From a virus: 64,000 nucleotides of DNA. Positions 8,339 through 17,085 of the stretch are shown piece after piece. Below the pieces are notes generated by a model that saw only the letters and a list, made by a program, of their open reading frames with translations, was not told the DNA's origin and did no database searches. Each line of letters begins with the position of its first letter. Position 1 is the stretch's first letter. A program made the translations under genes and the position numbers. The DNA lies in the IMG/VR virus record IMGVR_UViG_3300023174_000044, positions 1 to 64,000 of that record. The stretch is one strand, 5' to 3'.

Positions 8339-9266
8339 CCAGTTCGGACAATGCAGCCGTGCCAGCTTCATCTAGACTAGATACAACCGGACCGGACAAT
8401 GCAGCCATGCCAGCCTTGCCAGAATTTTGTCGAGTCCAACTTGGGTTTAGTCCGTTGATTTCTAAAATATCATCACGGATGTTCTGCATTTTTTTCTCAA
8501 TGTTCAAGACACGAGTAAAGCTATTAGTGATAGCGGCAGTATAATACGCAAAAGGGTTCTGCGATTTTGATTCATCAAATTGCAGTCCAATTTGACTGAG
8601 TTGTAACAGGGCTTGTCCCCGCATTTCTTCGTTGTAGGTGTACCCACGCCAGTTGCTCCTTGTTGCATATCTTTCACATAACTTCATAAACATTGTGGCC
8701 AGCTTACGAGTCATAGTACCGTGATCACGACTGTATTCTCCAGTTTCAAAATCCCCCTTCCAGTGGCTTCGACCCACAACGTAAGGTATTTTTTGATCTG
8801 TGAGTCGATAATGCCAAAACGGTGGAAAATTAACACGAACATGTGTTGGATCACCCACAGGCTCAACTTCTGCAATTTCATCAGGCACAGAGTCAACTAT
8901 GTCTTCTTGTAAATCTAAAATATCTTCAAGCTTGCGTTTTTTTTGCTGGCTTTTTGGAATCTTCTTGGGAGCCATTGGTATGTGATCCCAACAGGTGATT
9001 CTGAACACAAGATCAGTATTGGGAATTTTCTTTTGGTCAATGACCTCACCTGTTTCACGTTTGATACGATCTGCACGATTTTTACGTGCATCGACTATGG
9101 TGCGCTGATTGATCTTGTCTACGCTGGGCAAGATAACATCATACTGATGGTCGGTTACTGGATCTAAATAACTACAGTAAGTGTTTTTGCTTAAATGGAT
9201 TTCTTTTAAAATATCTCTGTTGTTGAGATAGTTAACCTTTGCAGGGGGTTTAACAATTAAAGTCAT
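8316..9266 (-). CDS. 55: Late-transcription sigma factor gp55
   Basis: gp55 binds host core RNA polymerase and directs it to TATAAATA late promoters. The N-terminus has VNYLNNRDIL (11-20), matching the YVNNKELL start of T4 gp55. The core FDESKSQNPFAYY (about residue 230) matches T4 FDETKYKNPHAY, and the following helix is conserved. At 316 residues it is much longer than T4 gp55 (185), mainly through a basic insertion at about 50-190. The C-terminus carries two 16-residue repeats in place of a recognisable hydrophobic clamp-binding tail. A good AGGAG (9279-9283, minus strand) precedes the ATG. The late octamers in the structural block are its expected targets. Confidence 0.9.
   Translation of the reverse strand: MTLIVKPPAKVNYLNNRDILKEIHLSKNTYCSYLDPVTDHQYDVILPSVDKINQRTIVDARKNRADRIKRETGEVIDQKKIPNTDLVFRITCWDHIPMAPKKIPKSQQKKRKLEDILDLQEDIVDSVPDEIAEVEPVGDPTHVRVNFPPFWHYRLTDQKIPYVVGRSHWKGDFETGEYSRDHGTMTRKLATMFMKLCERYATRSNWRGYTYNEEMRGQALLQLSQIGLQFDESKSQNPFAYYTAAITNSFTRVLNIEKKMQNIRDDILEINGLNPSWTRQNSGKAGMAALSGPVVSSLDEAGTAALSELVVSSQDE
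8321..8416 (-). repeat. 48-bp tandem duplication in the 3' end of gene 55
   Basis: Two units of 48 bp (8321-8368 and 8369-8416) match closely and keep frame. They encode GTAALSELVVSSQDE-type and GMAALSGPVVSSLDEA-type 16-residue repeats. This adds an acidic/hydrophobic tail to the sigma factor. Confidence 0.85.
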
Positions 9267-9356
9267 TTTGTTGGTATACTCCTAAGAATGTATTTAATTG
9301 TAGCACAAATACAACAGTTGTCAACCATTATCTTTAACTACGCCGTTTTTATTTAC

Positions 9357-9376
9357 GGTAAATATGTTTATAGGAT
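9357..9376 (+). promoter_or_regulatory. Late-promoter-like octamer and RBS at the head of the structural block
   Basis: GGTAAATA at 9357-9364 differs from the T4 late consensus TATAAATA at two positions. AGGA follows at 9373-9376, 6 nt before the ATG at 9383. The spacing would leave a short leader containing the RBS. This is the divergent region between gene 55 and the baseplate genes. Confidence 0.45.
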
Positions 9377-9382
9377 AACAAT

Positions 9383-11143
9383 ATGTCTGACAATCTCATT
9401 AATGCCTCTAACAAAGCACAGTTGGCCGCACAACAACAGGCTAAAGATACCAACTCTTTAAATGCTCAACAGGCCGGGTTGCTTCTTGCCTCTACAAAAG
9501 TGCTGGCACAAAGTAGCAATGAGTTTGCCACGATTCCACAAGGTCTAGCTAACGCAATTGACAACGCAAAAGCAGACCCAGCAGTATGGAATTCGTTTAC
9601 AACAGAAGAAAAAGCCCAACTATTAGTTGACCGTGAAGATTATTTAAAACAGGCTGCTACTTTTAGAGAACAATCGGTTGTGATAAACAAGGAAGTTGCG
9701 CAGTTAGAAGCTGAACTAACTCAGATGACTTTTAACGGCGAAAAACTAGATACTAACATTCAGCTGACCGAAGACACTCTCAGAGCAAATGCGGGTGTTC
9801 CTGCAGATTTTACAATATCCTCTGCTAGTACAATTGACGATACGGCCAGCGAAGCAGATCCTTTGATCCCTCCTCCTTTGGGACAAGTAAACTCAGAGTT
9901 TACAGAACTAACTGAGGCTGAAACTGCGGCACTATTTGAATCAGGGGACCCGGCAGCAGTAGATCAAAATTTTATTGATGCCAACGCAGAACCAGAGAAC
10001 TTTGATCCTCAAGACGTAGACGAATTTGATGGAATTGATACACAAATTGCCGCAAACGAAAATGCACTACAAGAACCCGATCAGTTGTCTCCAGATGAAG
10101 TCGAAGAGTACCTTGCCACAGTCAACAATGAAGAAGTTGAAAACGCAGAACCGGACGCTGTGGATGAATTTGATGGTATCGACGAACAAATTCGTGCAAA
10201 TGAAAACGCACTCGAAGAACCACCATTGCTGTCACCAGAAGAAGTTGATGCTGAACTAGATGCTGCCGCGGCCGCAGGTGACCTTGAATTTCCAAATGTT
10301 GACCCCAATGATTTTGATGGCGAGCGTGAGTATGCCACACGATCTCTTGCGCAAAAACAAGCAACACTACAAGCCCAGAGAAAACAGGCCAATGATGGTG
10401 ATTGGCGTGTAAAACTCAGACTAGCACCAAGTGCCAGTTATTTGTACAAAGCAGAAGAGCCAGGAATCCTACAACCACTGGCAGTCACAGATGGAGTGGT
10501 GTTTCCTTACACTCCACAGATCAACACCAACTACCAGGCCAACTATTCAACTTACGATTTAACACACAGCAACTATCGCGGATACTTTTATCAAAACAGC
10601 TACGTTGGCGAGATTGCTATACAAGCAACTTTCACAGCACAAGACACTTACGAAGCAAATTACCTGCTGGCAGTGATACATTTTTTCCGTAGCGTTACCA
10701 AAATGTTCTATGGTCAAGATGCTGAACGAGGGGCACCTCCTCCACTGGTATATCTACAAGGTCTGGGCCAATACCAATTTAACCTGGCACCTTGTGTGGT
10801 CAGTCAGTTTACATATAATTTACCCACTGATGTTGACTACATTCGCGCAGGCAGCACAAACATCAACGGCACTGATTTACAGTTTCGCAGAGACAGACAA
10901 AACCTGCCAACAAACCCATTTTCATCAGCCTGGCAGAGATTGACCACTGCTGGATTGAGCAAAGGCGGATTGTTTAGTCCTCCGGCACCAGCAACTCTGG
11001 GCACAGATAGACCAACGTATGTTCCAACCAAAATTGATCTAAGCCTCACGCTATTGCCAATGCAGAGTAGAGAACAAGTCAGTAAACAGTTTAGTCTCAA
11101 GCAATTTGCCAATGGCGATTTACTAAAAGGAGGATTCTGGTAA
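9383..11143 (+). CDS. Virion structural protein, probable baseplate/tail-tube junction component
   Basis: The 586-residue protein has two parts. Residues 1-330 are acidic and low-complexity, with two 48-residue tandem repeats (about 213-260 and 261-308, each with DEFDGID and NENAL). Residues 345-586 form a compact domain rich in aromatic residues, including GVVFPYTPQI, a THSNYRGY motif and LAVIHFFRSVTKMF. The domain looks like a conserved structural protein of T4-like marine phages. By position, just before the gp53-like and gp5-like genes, it could be the tube cap gp48 or a functional equivalent, but sequence alone does not prove this. It ends TAATG with the next start, so translation is coupled. 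Confidence 0.65.
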   Translation: MSDNLINASNKAQLAAQQQAKDTNSLNAQQAGLLLASTKVLAQSSNEFATIPQGLANAIDNAKADPAVWNSFTTEEKAQLLVDREDYLKQAATFREQSVVINKEVAQLEAELTQMTFNGEKLDTNIQLTEDTLRANAGVPADFTISSASTIDDTASEADPLIPPPLGQVNSEFTELTEAETAALFESGDPAAVDQNFIDANAEPENFDPQDVDEFDGIDTQIAANENALQEPDQLSPDEVEEYLATVNNEEVENAEPDAVDEFDGIDEQIRANENALEEPPLLSPEEVDAELDAAAAAGDLEFPNVDPNDFDGEREYATRSLAQKQATLQAQRKQANDGDWRVKLRLAPSASYLYKAEEPGILQPLAVTDGVVFPYTPQINTNYQANYSTYDLTHSNYRGYFYQNSYVGEIAIQATFTAQDTYEANYLLAVIHFFRSVTKMFYGQDAERGAPPPLVYLQGLGQYQFNLAPCVVSQFTYNLPTDVDYIRAGSTNINGTDLQFRRDRQNLPTNPFSSAWQRLTTAGLSKGGLFSPPAPATLGTDRPTYVPTKIDLSLTLLPMQSREQVSKQFSLKQFANGDLLKGGFW

Positions 11144-11442
11144 TGGCTGTTTACGACGCAACCAGTCCGTACTTTAACACAAAGTATACGCAATTCTATC
11201 TGGACATGATGGCTAATAGATCATTGCCAAAAGAAAATGACGACAAACTATTTCGCATAAATCAAACATATCAGTACAGACCAGATTTGCTGGCCTTTGA
11301 CTTGTATGAAAACGCTGGCCTTTGGTGGGTTTTCTATCAACGTAACCCAAACACACTACAAGCCCCACCCTGGGACTTTGAAGCAGGAAAAAAGATTTAC
11401 GTTCCTAAAATTACTACCTTACGTGCCGCACTAGGATTTTAA
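11143..11442 (+). CDS. 53: Baseplate wedge protein gp53-like (LysM-like)
   Basis: This 99-residue protein has a YRPDLLAFDLYENAGLWWVF stretch followed by a Pro-rich turn and GKKIYVPK. That is the LysM-like pattern of phage gp53 proteins, which clamp baseplate wedges together. It is about half the length of T4 gp53 (196), apparently keeping only the LysM-like part. It overlaps its upstream neighbour (TAATG) and abuts the next gene without a gap. Position before a gp5-like gene matches T4 order 53-5. Confidence 0.75.
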   Translation: MAVYDATSPYFNTKYTQFYLDMMANRSLPKENDDKLFRINQTYQYRPDLLAFDLYENAGLWWVFYQRNPNTLQAPPWDFEAGKKIYVPKITTLRAALGF

Positions 11443-14376
11443 ATGGCAACTATACCACCAGACGATGGTCCGGATAGCGCCGGACAAATTATTATTAATG
11501 CACAAGTCGCACAAGACGACGGCGCCAACTTTACTCAACCTAACACAACTGTCAGTTACCTAAACAATGAAGGGGAAATTGTTCCAGGGCCAGAAGATCT
11601 AACAGATACCAATGCTGACAGTTACAATGATGACGCAGACTTTGGCACTGATGCTAACACCAGAGAAATAAGCGACACCCAGACTATACCTCCTCCCACT
11701 GCTGAACCTTCCATGCCTGAAGAAGGGTTACAAGGAGAAAACAACGAGGAAGCAGCCAATGGCACACTTGCTGAAGACATAGCAGGCCGTCCAGTACCGT
11801 CAAGATCATTAGGACCATTTGCTGCCGGTGACGACCAAACAAACCCAACACGAGCAACACTAAACAATTTATTTGGCGCCAATAAAATTACACCCAAGCC
11901 CAACGAACTCAGTAAGTTTGTTTCTTATACTTATAGTATCAGCATGTATCTTCTGGGTCCTGACGAGTTTAAAAATATGGTGCGCACCAAGCGTAAAACA
12001 GTTCCCGGTCACCAACTGCTGATACAAAGTGGAGGAGCACCTGTGTCATCAGGCCTTACTACCACATCAAGTGTCCCACTGTCTTTTGACGTTGAAGAAA
12101 TGACCAGTGCATTGTTAAATCCTCAACAGGCATCGCTGGGCAGAAATCAATTTTTTCCTTTGGATTTTTATATTGAAGACGTAAAGCTTGAGGGCGTGTT
12201 AAATGGCAAAGGCACCAACTCTGCACACAATACCACCAAGATGATGTTTAAAATTCTTGAACCCAATGGTATCAGTTTACTAGACAATTTATATGCGGCA
12301 ACTCAACAGTATGTTGGAAAAAAGACCGGCGGCAAACAAAACTATTCAGCACAGAACTTTTTAATGGTAATTCGTTTTTATGGTTATGACAGTAACGGAA
12401 CACTAGTCAAAGGATCAGGTAACAAGAGTCCAGATGGATATACTGATTCTAATGCCATCATTGAAAAGTTTATTCCTTTTCAGTTTACCGGAATTAAATT
12501 TCGTATTGCCAACAAATTAACCGAGTACGAATGCGAAGCAGTTTGCCCACAAAATTTAATTGCTTCTGGCCAGGCTCGTGGAGTAATACCTTATAATGTT
12601 GAATTAACATCAACGTCTTTAAAAGAACTGTTAGTCGGCAATGCCAGCTACTCAACCATAAATCAAACAGGCGGCACCAATGGTCGTGAGCCAAACTCTG
12701 ATACTGGCCCTCAATATTCTGCAGGGGCAGGCCGCGGAAGCACAGCTGGTCTACCACAAGCACAACCCGAAGAAGGTGTAATGGTTGTTGGAGAAAACGG
12801 AGTTGAAGGAACCAGCACAGTAAATGCAGGAACTAGCTCAACTCAAAATTCAGCTCCGCCAAAAGCCAGCGCCGCTCCTAACCCAACTATTGTGTCCGGG
12901 CTAGTTAATGCATTAAACAAATACGAACAAGAAAAAGTTAAAAAAGGAATTTTTGATGTTCCTGACCAATACGAAATTATAATCACTAATTCAATTCTAG
13001 AAAGTGCTAAAGTTATCCCGCCCGGTCAAACCAATAAAAAGAATACTCCAATGGTACAAGCAACCACTGCTGATCAACAAGCACTGGGCGAAAAACAAAG
13101 TATGAATACCACTGGAAAAACAACCAGTATTCTAGCAGGTAAAAGCATTGTGCAGTTTATAGATGAAGTGGCAAGAACTAGCAGTTACATCACTGACCAA
13201 CAGACCAAGATCATTGATCCAGTTACAGACAAAGAAAAACCACAAGGTGTACCTGGTAAGATCATGGGATGGTATCGCATTGGCCTTGAAGCCACACCAA
13301 TCAAGTACGACGAAAAACGCCGAGACTATGCTTATAAAATTACCTACCAACTGAGCCCTTATGCTGTGTCTGATGTTAAAAGTGATTACTTTCCAACTAG
13401 TGCATTTAAAGGAACACACAAAAAATACAGCTATTGGTTCACTGGTGAGAACAACGAAATACTAGATTTTAATCAAGACTACAACTATCTCTATTACATT
13501 GTTTCTAACACTAAACAAAAACCACCTACTAGATTAGTTGATTATCGTGAATACGAAAAACGTGCATTTCAGCCTCGAAGCAATCAGACTGATCAAGGCA
13601 TTGAAGGTCGTGTGAATGAACCAGGCGCCAACGCTGCCGATTACCTGTATAGTCCAGCTGACCTAAGCAGAGCACGATTAACCATTGTTGGAGACCCAGC
13701 ATGGATTCAACAAGGAGAATTGTGGTCAGGTGTTGCCGGCCTAAGATTTAACTACGGACCTTTCCTGGCTGATGGAACTATCAATACAGAGAGTCAAGAA
13801 GCATTGTTTGAAGTTTCGTTTAACAAGCCAGTTGACTATAATTTAAACACAGGTATTATGGATCCAGGTTCACAGAACTACAATGCAAATCGCAGTATTG
13901 GACGAGCTGGAGACGCAAGACACAGTTATGTTTACAAAGCAGTTAAAATTGTCAGTAACTTTAACCGCGGCCGGTTTACACAAGATTTAGAAGGTGTGTT
14001 GGTTACGTTTCCTGTGCCTGACGGTCTGGCACAACAGATTGCTGAACAAAATGCTGAAGCAAACCAGCAGGCAAGATCTACATCAGCAGGAACATCTCGC
14101 ACAAGAAGTATGTCTGGAGCAAACTCTGAAGAAGTTGACAACTCAGCAGAAGAGTATGATGACACTTACAATGAGTCAATAAGTGATGACACCGCCGGGG
14201 ATGAATTGGACACTGGCAGTGAATATTACGATGACCAAGAACCTGATTATGCCGAAGCAGATCAGCCTCCAGATTCAGGTGGCGAAGATGTAGGTGTACC
14301 TCAAGATTTTCAAGCTGAGGAAGAAGACGGAAATGTCACAGAAACGCCGTCACAAATTATGGATAGAGAGTACTAA
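11443..14376 (+). CDS. Large virion structural protein, candidate baseplate hub component
   Basis: The 977-residue protein has disordered acidic ends (about 1-140 and 890-977, rich in D, E, N, S and T) around a structured middle. Beta-rich segments with FVSYTYSISMYLLGPDEF near 158 and FLMVIRFYGYDS near 306 suggest a tail-hub-like fold. No enzyme motif is seen. It lies between gp53-like and gp5-like genes and overlaps the latter by one base (TAATG). It may be a gp27-type hub partner of the needle protein, which is inference from position only. Confidence 0.6.
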   Translation: MATIPPDDGPDSAGQIIINAQVAQDDGANFTQPNTTVSYLNNEGEIVPGPEDLTDTNADSYNDDADFGTDANTREISDTQTIPPPTAEPSMPEEGLQGENNEEAANGTLAEDIAGRPVPSRSLGPFAAGDDQTNPTRATLNNLFGANKITPKPNELSKFVSYTYSISMYLLGPDEFKNMVRTKRKTVPGHQLLIQSGGAPVSSGLTTTSSVPLSFDVEEMTSALLNPQQASLGRNQFFPLDFYIEDVKLEGVLNGKGTNSAHNTTKMMFKILEPNGISLLDNLYAATQQYVGKKTGGKQNYSAQNFLMVIRFYGYDSNGTLVKGSGNKSPDGYTDSNAIIEKFIPFQFTGIKFRIANKLTEYECEAVCPQNLIASGQARGVIPYNVELTSTSLKELLVGNASYSTINQTGGTNGREPNSDTGPQYSAGAGRGSTAGLPQAQPEEGVMVVGENGVEGTSTVNAGTSSTQNSAPPKASAAPNPTIVSGLVNALNKYEQEKVKKGIFDVPDQYEIIITNSILESAKVIPPGQTNKKNTPMVQATTADQQALGEKQSMNTTGKTTSILAGKSIVQFIDEVARTSSYITDQQTKIIDPVTDKEKPQGVPGKIMGWYRIGLEATPIKYDEKRRDYAYKITYQLSPYAVSDVKSDYFPTSAFKGTHKKYSYWFTGENNEILDFNQDYNYLYYIVSNTKQKPPTRLVDYREYEKRAFQPRSNQTDQGIEGRVNEPGANAADYLYSPADLSRARLTIVGDPAWIQQGELWSGVAGLRFNYGPFLADGTINTESQEALFEVSFNKPVDYNLNTGIMDPGSQNYNANRSIGRAGDARHSYVYKAVKIVSNFNRGRFTQDLEGVLVTFPVPDGLAQQIAEQNAEANQQARSTSAGTSRTRSMSGANSEEVDNSAEEYDDTYNESISDDTAGDELDTGSEYYDDQEPDYAEADQPPDSGGEDVGVPQDFQAEEEDGNVTETPSQIMDREY

Positions 14377-16616
14377 TGGCTGATAATATTCAACGTACCA
14401 AAGGCCGCGGAGAAGGCTATAAGTTTGATCGCGGCGGTACCCCTGCTGAGTTTGGGCCGTACATTGGCAGGATCATGAACAACGTGGACCCTACCAGGTC
14501 TGGACGACTGCAAGTTTATATTGAACAGTTTGGCGGAAGTAACCCTAAAGATAAAAGTCTTTGGCGTACGGTAAGTTATGTCCCACCATTTTACGGAGTT
14601 ACTCCTCACACAGGAACCAATGTTGGAACTGGAACATTTACTGGTAATCAACAGAGTTATGGCATGTGGTTTACTCCTCCAGACGTTGGTACCAGAGTCA
14701 TTTGTATATTTGTTGCCGGCGATCCAAACCAAGGATATTATATTGGTTGTGTTCCTGAAGAAGGAATTACCCACATGCTGCCAGCAATTGGTTCTAGTAA
14801 AAAATTTCAATTGTCGGACAGTCAGAAAGCATTGCTTGGATCAGCTACACAGTTACCAGTGACAGAAATCAACAATACCAATTTAAAAATTTCTGAAAAT
14901 CCACGATTCTTTGATCAAGCCAAGCCAGTACACTCAGTTGTTGCCGCAGAAATGCTACAACAAGGATTAATTAATGATACAGTACGTGGACCAATTAATA
15001 GCAATAGCCAGAGAGAAAGCCCGTCAAGCGCCTACGGTATAACAACTCCGGGTCGACCGATTTATCAAGGTGGACTTGCTGAGTCTGATATTAAACAAAA
15101 ATTACAAAGTGGTGCAGTAAAACCACAAGACTTAAAAATAATTGCTCGTCGTGGTGGTCATAGCATTGTCATGGATGACGGAGACCTTGAAGGTAAAGAT
15201 AACTTAGTTCGTATTCGTACCAGCAAAGGTCACCAAATCACAATGAGTGACGACGGCAACTGTTTTTATATTGTGCATGCCAACGGCCAAACCTGGATTG
15301 AGCTAGGGGTTGAAGGCACAGTTGATGTGTACGCTACAAATTCTGTAAATGTGCGAACACAAGGAACAATTAACCTTCATGCAGACAAAGATGTTAACAT
15401 CTATGCCAAAGAAAACTTCAACGTTAAAGCCAGCGCAATTAAAATTGAAGGGGACAAGTCTTTTGACTTGTTGTCAACTAGTGCTATCAAGATGTACAGC
15501 AAAGCCGATATTGGAATCACAGCTGACGGCTCGTTGGTACTTAAAAATGGCAGTTCAGGTGGATGGGATGCTGGTGATAGTTTGGTATTGGTAGCAGGCA
15601 CAATTGATTTAAATGGTGGTACTGCACCTTCTCCTCCAGAAAATCCAAAACCGTTTACAGAATACGAGCTGCCTGATACCTCGTTTGGTTCTTCAGGATG
15701 GACATCAACTCCAGGCAAGCTTAAAACAATTGTTACCAGAGCACCTACACACGAACCTTGGCCTGCACACAATACAGGGGTATCTGCTGATGTGAGTTTT
15801 GATGGCGAAGGCGGAGATGGCGGTAATGTTGTTGAAACAGTAGCAGATGTTGCTGGTGGCGGAACAGTTGAAACACCAGCAGAAATGACTGTGACCGAAA
15901 CTGATAATCAGTTGATTTCAAACCCAATCAACTCAGCTGACTTCTTAAGTCAAGCACCTGCAGAAATTAGCCTAGGTAGCCTGGATAAAAGCCAGGTTAC
16001 TGGATTGTTGGCATCAGCATCAGGATCAACTGGACTTAAATTAGACTCAGTCGATCCTACAAAAGGAATTGGCAAATACGGTCTAAGTCCTAAACAACTA
16101 GAGGATTCAGGATTTTTAAAGCCAGGAACAGTACAGCAATATCTGTCAGATCCTGCTAAACTGCAATCAGTGTTGGCTAGTCCAACAGTTTGGACCGGCA
16201 AAGGCGGAGTAGGTAACTTGAGTAAGTTGTTGTCCAGCGATAACATACAAAACATGGCACAGCAAGAACTCATGACAGGTGCGCTAGCCGGACTTAAATC
16301 CTCTGGACTGGCCACAGGTAAAGAAAGCCCAGCACAATTAGCAGCCTTGGTACAAAGCACAACAAAGTTTGGTATTGATGCTACCAAAGCCTGGAGCACA
16401 GGCAATGCACCGGCAGCCATTGCTTCTGAATTTAATAATCTGGCCAAGAGTGCTAGTCAAGCCGCGTCATTTGTTACTGCCAAAGCTGGTGAGCTTGGCG
16501 CAGTTGGGCAACAGGTTGTAAATGCAGTTGGTACGGTAAAACGTGCTGGTCTTGACAAAGCACTGACAAGCATACTTGGTGATCCAAAAATCCCAACACC
16601 AGGATTTGGTGGATGA
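14376..16616 (+). CDS. 5: Baseplate hub/needle protein gp5-like without lysozyme domain
   Basis: Residues about 20-110 form an OB-fold-like domain (PYIGRIMNNVDPTRSGRLQVYI) as in gp5/VgrG hubs. Residues about 255-385 are a run of short alternating strands of the V-x-V-x type (VDVYATNSVNV, INLHADKDVNIYAK), the triple beta-helix spike that pierces the outer membrane. T4 gp5 has a lysozyme domain between these; none is present here, as no catalytic ExxxxxxxxDxxxxT pattern is seen. The C-terminal 250 residues are Ala/Ser/Gly/Leu-rich and helical, with no known function. At 746 residues it is longer than T4 gp5 (575). Peptidoglycan cutting must come from another protein. Confidence 0.8.
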   Translation: MADNIQRTKGRGEGYKFDRGGTPAEFGPYIGRIMNNVDPTRSGRLQVYIEQFGGSNPKDKSLWRTVSYVPPFYGVTPHTGTNVGTGTFTGNQQSYGMWFTPPDVGTRVICIFVAGDPNQGYYIGCVPEEGITHMLPAIGSSKKFQLSDSQKALLGSATQLPVTEINNTNLKISENPRFFDQAKPVHSVVAAEMLQQGLINDTVRGPINSNSQRESPSSAYGITTPGRPIYQGGLAESDIKQKLQSGAVKPQDLKIIARRGGHSIVMDDGDLEGKDNLVRIRTSKGHQITMSDDGNCFYIVHANGQTWIELGVEGTVDVYATNSVNVRTQGTINLHADKDVNIYAKENFNVKASAIKIEGDKSFDLLSTSAIKMYSKADIGITADGSLVLKNGSSGGWDAGDSLVLVAGTIDLNGGTAPSPPENPKPFTEYELPDTSFGSSGWTSTPGKLKTIVTRAPTHEPWPAHNTGVSADVSFDGEGGDGGNVVETVADVAGGGTVETPAEMTVTETDNQLISNPINSADFLSQAPAEISLGSLDKSQVTGLLASASGSTGLKLDSVDPTKGIGKYGLSPKQLEDSGFLKPGTVQQYLSDPAKLQSVLASPTVWTGKGGVGNLSKLLSSDNIQNMAQQELMTGALAGLKSSGLATGKESPAQLAALVQSTTKFGIDATKAWSTGNAPAAIASEFNNLAKSASQAASFVTAKAGELGAVGQQVVNAVGTVKRAGLDKALTSILGDPKIPTPGFGG

Positions 16617-16650
16617 TTTCTAAGATCCACCAACCCCACGAAAAATAACC

Positions 16651-16658
16651 AATAAATA
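16651..16658 (+). promoter_or_regulatory. Late-promoter-like octamer before gp25
   Basis: AATAAATA matches the late consensus TATAAATA at 7 of 8 positions. Only 5 nt separate it from the ATG at 16664, and there is no Shine-Dalgarno, so a transcript from it would be leaderless. Confidence 0.45.
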
Positions 16659-16663
16659 ATAGC

Positions 16664-17038
16664 ATGCCTACATTTATTGGTTTCAGTACTATCAATCAGT
16701 ATAAAAAATTTACTCTGGTCGACTTTGAGTTAATCAAACGAGACCTTGCAAATGCTCTTAACATTCAGCAAGGCGAGTTGCCCGGACGTCCAGGTTATGG
16801 TACCACAATCTGGAGTTTTATATTTGAAAATCAAACCCCCGAAACTGAACGCGGTATTCTTGCTGAATTACAACGTGTAGCAGGTGGTGACCCAAGAATT
16901 TATCTATCAGATGCATCAGTTTACCCACAGCTTAATGGGTTACTAATTGAAGTTGCAGTACAAGTAGTAGGGAGTTCAACAGCAGAAAGATTGGCCATAT
17001 TCTTTGACCAAGAAACTCGTAGAGCAAGTTTTGTCTAA
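16664..17038 (+). CDS. 25: Baseplate wedge subunit gp25
   Basis: The 124-residue protein is close to T4 gp25 (132) and has the family core: a DFELIKRDLANAL helix, the PGRPGYGT turn and the IWSFIFENQTPET motif with the conserved Glu, then a ferredoxin-like C-terminal half. gp25 nucleates sheath assembly at the wedge and works with gp6 and gp53. gp6 follows directly, as in many contractile systems. There is no Shine-Dalgarno before the ATG. Confidence 0.95.
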   Translation: MPTFIGFSTINQYKKFTLVDFELIKRDLANALNIQQGELPGRPGYGTTIWSFIFENQTPETERGILAELQRVAGGDPRIYLSDASVYPQLNGLLIEVAVQVVGSSTAERLAIFFDQETRRASFV

Positions 17039-17059
17039 AACTACCCAGTTTATACAAAC

Positions 17060-17067
17060 CATAAATA
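17060..17067 (+). promoter_or_regulatory. Late-promoter-like octamer before gp6
   Basis: CATAAATA matches 7 of 8 positions of the T4 late consensus. It lies 18 nt before the gp6 ATG at 17086, leaving room for a short leader with a weak GAGAG. Confidence 0.55.
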
Positions 17068-17085
17068 TGAAAACAGTGAGAGAAT

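Noticed and set aside
10081-10392. Long antisense frames inside structural genes (for example here and at 15950-16447)
   Set aside because: They mirror the codon bias of repetitive or low-complexity genes, have no RBS and no recognisable domain.
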